In this document: one piece after another, positions 60,419 through 64,000 of the stretch
How the letters are laid out: the number at the start of each line of letters is the position of its first letter
How positions within the stretch are numbered: position 1 is the first letter of the stretch
Source of the DNA: Laetiporus sulphureus 93-53
Taxonomy: Eukaryota > Basidiomycota > Agaricomycetes > Polyporales > Laetiporaceae
Assembly: GCF_001632365.1 (NCBI RefSeq)
Contig: NW_024468568.1
Span: 29,777 to 93,776, forward strand
Length of the DNA stretch: 64,000 bases
Reading direction: 5' to 3'
Program-made: the position numbers and the translations under genes
Notes under the pieces: generated by a model
The model's input: the letters and a program-made list of their open reading frames with translations, nothing else
Database searches by the model: none
Told to the model about the DNA's origin: nothing

Positions 60419-62111
60419 ATGTCTCAAAACCCAAGGCGAAAAAATCACATATGTCTGCCACCTACACTCTTAAAAGAACTGACCTCCGATCCAATTCTCT
60501 CCGGACACGCATCAGTCATATACGACGAGCACTTCCAGGAGTTCCGCCATTCCACGCTCACCTACGATGCGAACCCAGATTTCTACGAGCTCGTTTCTAC
60601 ACTGATCTACAGAGTGCGCACATTTTAGGCGGCTGCTACCTACCTGCGATGTCGAGAAACTCCGCGCCGAGTGGGCACCTGGCAGGCGGCGCACGTATCT
60701 GCATCTCGCCGCCGTGCTGGGCGACCTGCCGCTCGCGTACGAGTGTGTGCGTCTTTGACTTTCTGTTGACGCATGCGATGACAAGGGATGCACTCCGCTC
60801 TCGCTCGCCCTCGAGGCGCTCGGTCGGCTCGGGATGAACCTGCATCAAGTCCCGTCCGACTGTGTAGTGCTCAATCAGGAGGATATTGACTCCCAGATGG
60901 AGCGCTACCGCAAAATTGCACGGATGCTCATAGAGCAGCATGCGAACGTGAACGTGCCCACGCGGGATGGGTCGCATGCCATATACTGGGCATGCTGGGG
61001 CTTGGAGTTTGATATTGTCGAGCTGATGCTGGAACACGGCGCGCAGAAACCGAATATCAAGCAGGATGAGTTCGTCCGCGCTAGTGGATATCGCGCGGCA
61101 GATACTGCGCGCATGGGCTCCATTGTGCGCAGGACGAAACGAATCATTCCCCGGCCTCCACGGCCGTGCCCATGCTGGTCAGGGAAACTCCTTTCTGACT
61201 GCCATGCCTCCGGCCCGAAGCCCTACCCTCCAGAATTTCTCTGCGTGTGCGGGTCATGGAAGACTTTCCGGAACTGCTGTGCGCGCGGGAACTTTGGGAC
61301 GTACGAAAGCTGGTTCGAGGACTACAAGCGCATCGTGTTCTTCAGCAGGCGGAACAGCGACGAGGGGCTGTCGGAAGAGATGAAGAGGGTCGAAAGAAAT
61401 ATGCAGCGCCAGAAGGGAATGCGCATGGATGGGTGCGTCGTGATGTCGGAGGAGGACCTCGATATGCAGGCACGTCATCTTGCTCTCATCGGCGAGGCGT
61501 TGCTCGAACGGGGAGATGCCGACCCGGCCTTCGTGTACGGTGTTAAAATCATCAACTCGTTCCCTCGGTAAGCATACTATTATATCACGAACAGGTTATA
61601 GTCGCCTCACGCCAGCCGGTCAGACCGTGGGACAAACAGTACAGCAAGCTCGAGTGCGAATCGCGCGCCGAGCGATGGAACCACGCCATCGACCAATACA
61701 TCGACCTCAAAACGGACAGCCGCACCCGCCTGGAAATCGAGCAGCAGAACAAAGTTGGCACCGACGGCGGGCTGCTCTACAAGCGCTGTGAGGCCGCCGG
61801 ATGCACGCACGTCGAAGGGCCGCAGAGCGAGAAGATGAAGTTCTGCGGCCGCTGTAAGCGGGTATGTTCCTTCCTGACCGCCGGACCTCATACTGAATAG
61901 TCTGTCAGAAATTCTACTGCAGTACCGAGTGCCAAAGGGGAGACTGGCCGCTGCACAAGACCTCTGCAAGGCGGGCAGCCACCTGTCGCAGATGCTTTCC
62001 AGCCAGCGGGCGTATGCGATAGTCGACGACGAGATATCCCACCGCGAGCTTGCCGGAAGAGCATATATGCAAAATCGACCGAGGGCTGGGGAAGAGGAAG
62101 CGCGCTGTTGA
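60419..62111 (+). pseudogene. second ankyrin-SEC-C-MYND gene, disabled
   Basis: It follows the intact gene by about 450 bases in the same direction and has the same plan: ankyrin block (RRTYLHLAAVLGDLPLAYE), two SEC-C-type motifs (RPCPCWSGKLLSDCH and EFLCVCGSWKTFRNCC) and a MYND finger (C.AAGC, FCGRC, FYCSTECQRGDWPLHK). Three lesions are visible. The frame of the first exon ends at a TAG near 60626 and homology resumes in another frame. A TGA at about 60757-60759 replaces the Gly of RLGVS in the intact copy. A one-base loss near 61960 shifts the frame just before the last MYND cysteine, after which the other frame continues with CKAGSHLSQMLSSQR. The long frame 60834-61571 is intact on its own, so a truncated product is conceivable. 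Confidence 0.75.
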
Positions 62112-62755
62112 TTGGAGCGTCCGGATGGACGCTGCCTTTAACGTTTTCGTAAGTAACCGTGCTTCGCCACCTCTTTCTCGAATATCGTGCTGATCGTGGC
62201 TATGCGTCGCTAACAGCTGTGTAATTCTATCGGAACAGGCTTGGTCGCGGAAGGGCAAATTATTTACGCCATTCATGCACAATGTAAACTATTATCTCAA
62301 TGTCAGATCTCCTTTGCCTATCTAAACGACCATTGGCTCGAAGATTTTGTCGGTTGGTTATATTATATTGACAGTGACCTGCCTCCCAAAGTATTGCCAT
62401 AAGTGGAAGCGTGTCAAGACGCGTCGCGACGCGTCGGTGGCGCATGTCACGGTCATGCGCTCTGCGTCATCGATCCCACAAATCTCAAGCCACGCCTGGT
62501 ATATTGCGACAACTTGCACTAATCTCAGCGTGAGTGACAAGATTACTATGATGAAACGACTGTCTAGTATGTACTGTACAGATGCGAGGTTAATGACCCG
62601 AAGTCTGACGGTGATACCGTGTGATGGATCCCCACAAGATACGCATACAGATCAAACCCACATGCGACAAACCTGATACCAAGCACAAGAACGAAAGTTA
62701 CAGCAGAGCGAGTTTGACGCTGTCAGCTTCTCTAAAGCATCCTGATAACCCGACA
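62112..62755. other. intergenic, no gene seen
   Basis: Convergent 3' region between the ankyrin-MYND pseudogene and the Sur7/PalI-type gene. Confidence 0.5.
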
Positions 62756-63557
62756 CTACATGTAAGAACTGTACGGTCGTTCTCGTCCGAAGCGTCCACC
62801 GAAGCAAGTACCGCATCCTGCATGGAAGGCCACAAACAGCAGCAGAACCGCAGCAACCAAGGACATCCATATCTGTGCAATATAGTCCATTAACAGCGGC
62901 CAGCGCCGTAGCATGTACACTCACTGTAGGCCCGAAGCTGGAGGAATGCCCCTGACTGGCAAAGAAGGTCGTCGCGGTGGAGGCAAGGTACACAGAAATG
63001 ACGAACGCGGCGATAGAGAGTGCAGATGCAGCAAAGGAGAGGACACAAAAGAGAGGATGAGGATATCGGTCCCTGCGTGGATTGCACATGAGCGGGGCGA
63101 CAGTCATCATCGAGAAGAGGCTAATGGCGGCAGCTAAGAGACATTAGCATCCAACACTATGGTATGACAGTGATGGTTAAAAGCGACATACCTACGGGAT
63201 ACAAGATGAGTGCTTTTGAAGTTGACTCTGATATTTCTGATCCATATGTGTAGCCCAATCTAGTGGCATACTCTTCGTCAAAGCGTGCGATCGAGCTGCA
63301 CGAGATGTCACATACTGCGGGGCCGTGCAATTCCCAGAGTTCCCGCAGTAACCCCAGACACCAAACCTCACGCCGTCGTCGGCGGAAGTCCTTAGATAGT
63401 AGAAGGAGTGCACCAACGGCGCAGAGACAGACACCAGAACGCTACGATGTGATGTCATTATGTCACCACTTTGTCCGATCAAGATCACGAAGAGTACATA
63501 CAGCAAAATGAACGCGGAGAATGTTCCCAAGAACATGGGGAATGCGCCATTGTACAT
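62756..63557 (-). CDS. Sur7/PalI-family membrane protein
   Basis: Exons 63557-63192, 63133-62925 and 62872-62756 encode about 223 residues if a 20-base segment (63296-63315) is removed. There are four membrane segments: one after the start (MFLGTFSAFILLYVLFVILI), then ISLFSMMTVAPLMC, LFCVLSFAASALSIAAFVIS, and the last, WMSLVAAVLLFVAFHAGC. Between the first two is the family signature VRFGVWGYCGNSGNC. Relatives act in eisosomes and cell-wall integrity (Sur7) or in pH sensing (PalI/Rim9). The frame changes between GNSGNC and ARFDEEYATRLGYTYG. The intervening bases read GTATGTGACATCTCGTGCAG, which looks like a tiny intron and restores the frame exactly. Otherwise a frameshift breaks the gene. 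Confidence 0.78.
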
Positions 63558-64000
63558 GGACGCAACGTTGCGCCTCCTGGCGACTTACGGCTGGCGACAA
63601 TATTTGATGACGAAGACGACACGAGAGGAGAAGATAAGATGCGCCGAACCAGGCTTACAGGGCCTGGCAGCAATCACCAGTTTTTGACTTGCCGACAGAA
63701 CCGGTTATCGAATCAATTAGGCCACCGTGACATGGAACACGCCAGTCAAAGTCCACCGATTCAGCGGAGGCTATGTGCACCGAGTTTGCGGATTGTGGGG
63801 GAGGCGAGAGGTGCTGCTCTCCGTCTGACGCGACAGCACGTATGTATCTGCATCAGGTTTGACCCAGCTTGACCCGTTGGCAACCCGCATCCCGGGAAGG
63901 CGCCTGCCGCAGCATCAGGCACATGGTTTAGATTCCGAGAATGAGATTCCCCCCTGATCACAGGGCAAGATCGTCCATATGGCGCGCGTATCATACACAT
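63558..64000. other. window edge, no gene seen
   Basis: Upstream region of the Sur7/PalI-type gene. Frames on both strands are short and cut by the window end. Confidence 0.45.

Noticed and set aside
1..64000. CRISPR array or bacterial operon structure
   Set aside because: No regularly spaced repeats, and the genes are intron-rich and eukaryotic.

Overview
The window reads as nuclear DNA of a filamentous basidiomycete, most likely an Agaricomycete. Genes are broken by many short introns (about 46-70 bases, GT..AG). The recognisable genes are fungal: a RAI1/DXO decapping nuclease, a Crz1-type calcineurin-responsive zinc-finger factor, a microsomal cytochrome P450, a fungal WD40 protein, a Sur7/PalI-type membrane protein, a BTB protein and ankyrin/MYND proteins. 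There is no sign of bacterial operons, ribosome binding sites or CRISPR. Exon coordinates below were worked out by hand from splice signals and reading-frame continuity; the summed coding lengths of the full models were checked to be divisible by three.

Left part (0.3-26.7 kb). A truncated Helitron-type transposon gene (DUF6570 region, two in-frame stops) is followed by the main feature of the window: eight intact, tandemly arrayed P-loop GTPases of the fungal AIG1/GIMAP-like type, plus one decayed relic near 11.8 kb. Six lie on the minus strand and the last two on the plus strand, so copies 6 and 7 are divergent. All eight share one gene plan: a short variable exon 1, a 34-base exon 2 that carries only the Walker A loop, a third exon of 191-197 bases with the DTPGFDD (G3) motif, and a long exon 4 with an atypical G4 (TTMW, TNMW or LNMW in place of NKxD), a helical coiled-coil region and a variable tail. 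Three copies end in a CaaX prenylation box (CSIM, CCIQ, CCIQ) and four end in a short tail with a conserved Gly-Cys-Leu. The locus looks like a rapidly diversifying family and invites comparison with the vertebrate GIMAP and plant AIG1 gene clusters. Its biological role cannot be read from the sequence.

Middle part (27.3-43.1 kb). Housekeeping and metabolic genes: RAI1/DXO (minus), a relic of an ankyrin gene, a 14-exon P450 with intact heme, ExxR and PERF motifs (plus), a putative single-pass or multi-pass membrane protein (minus), a DUF2415-type WD40 protein (minus) and a Crz1-like factor with three zinc fingers and a candidate calcineurin-docking motif (minus). 43.1-46.4 kb is gene-poor.

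Right part (46.4-64 kb). A decayed ankyrin/MYND copy, a Whi5/Nrm1-like candidate cell-cycle regulator, a large conserved-looking protein of unknown function, a BTB protein gene broken by a stop and a frameshift, one intact ankyrin-SEC-C-MYND gene directly followed by a broken tandem copy, and a Sur7/PalI-family membrane protein with a possible 20-base intron. The ankyrin-SEC-C-MYND family therefore appears four times in the window, once intact and three times broken.
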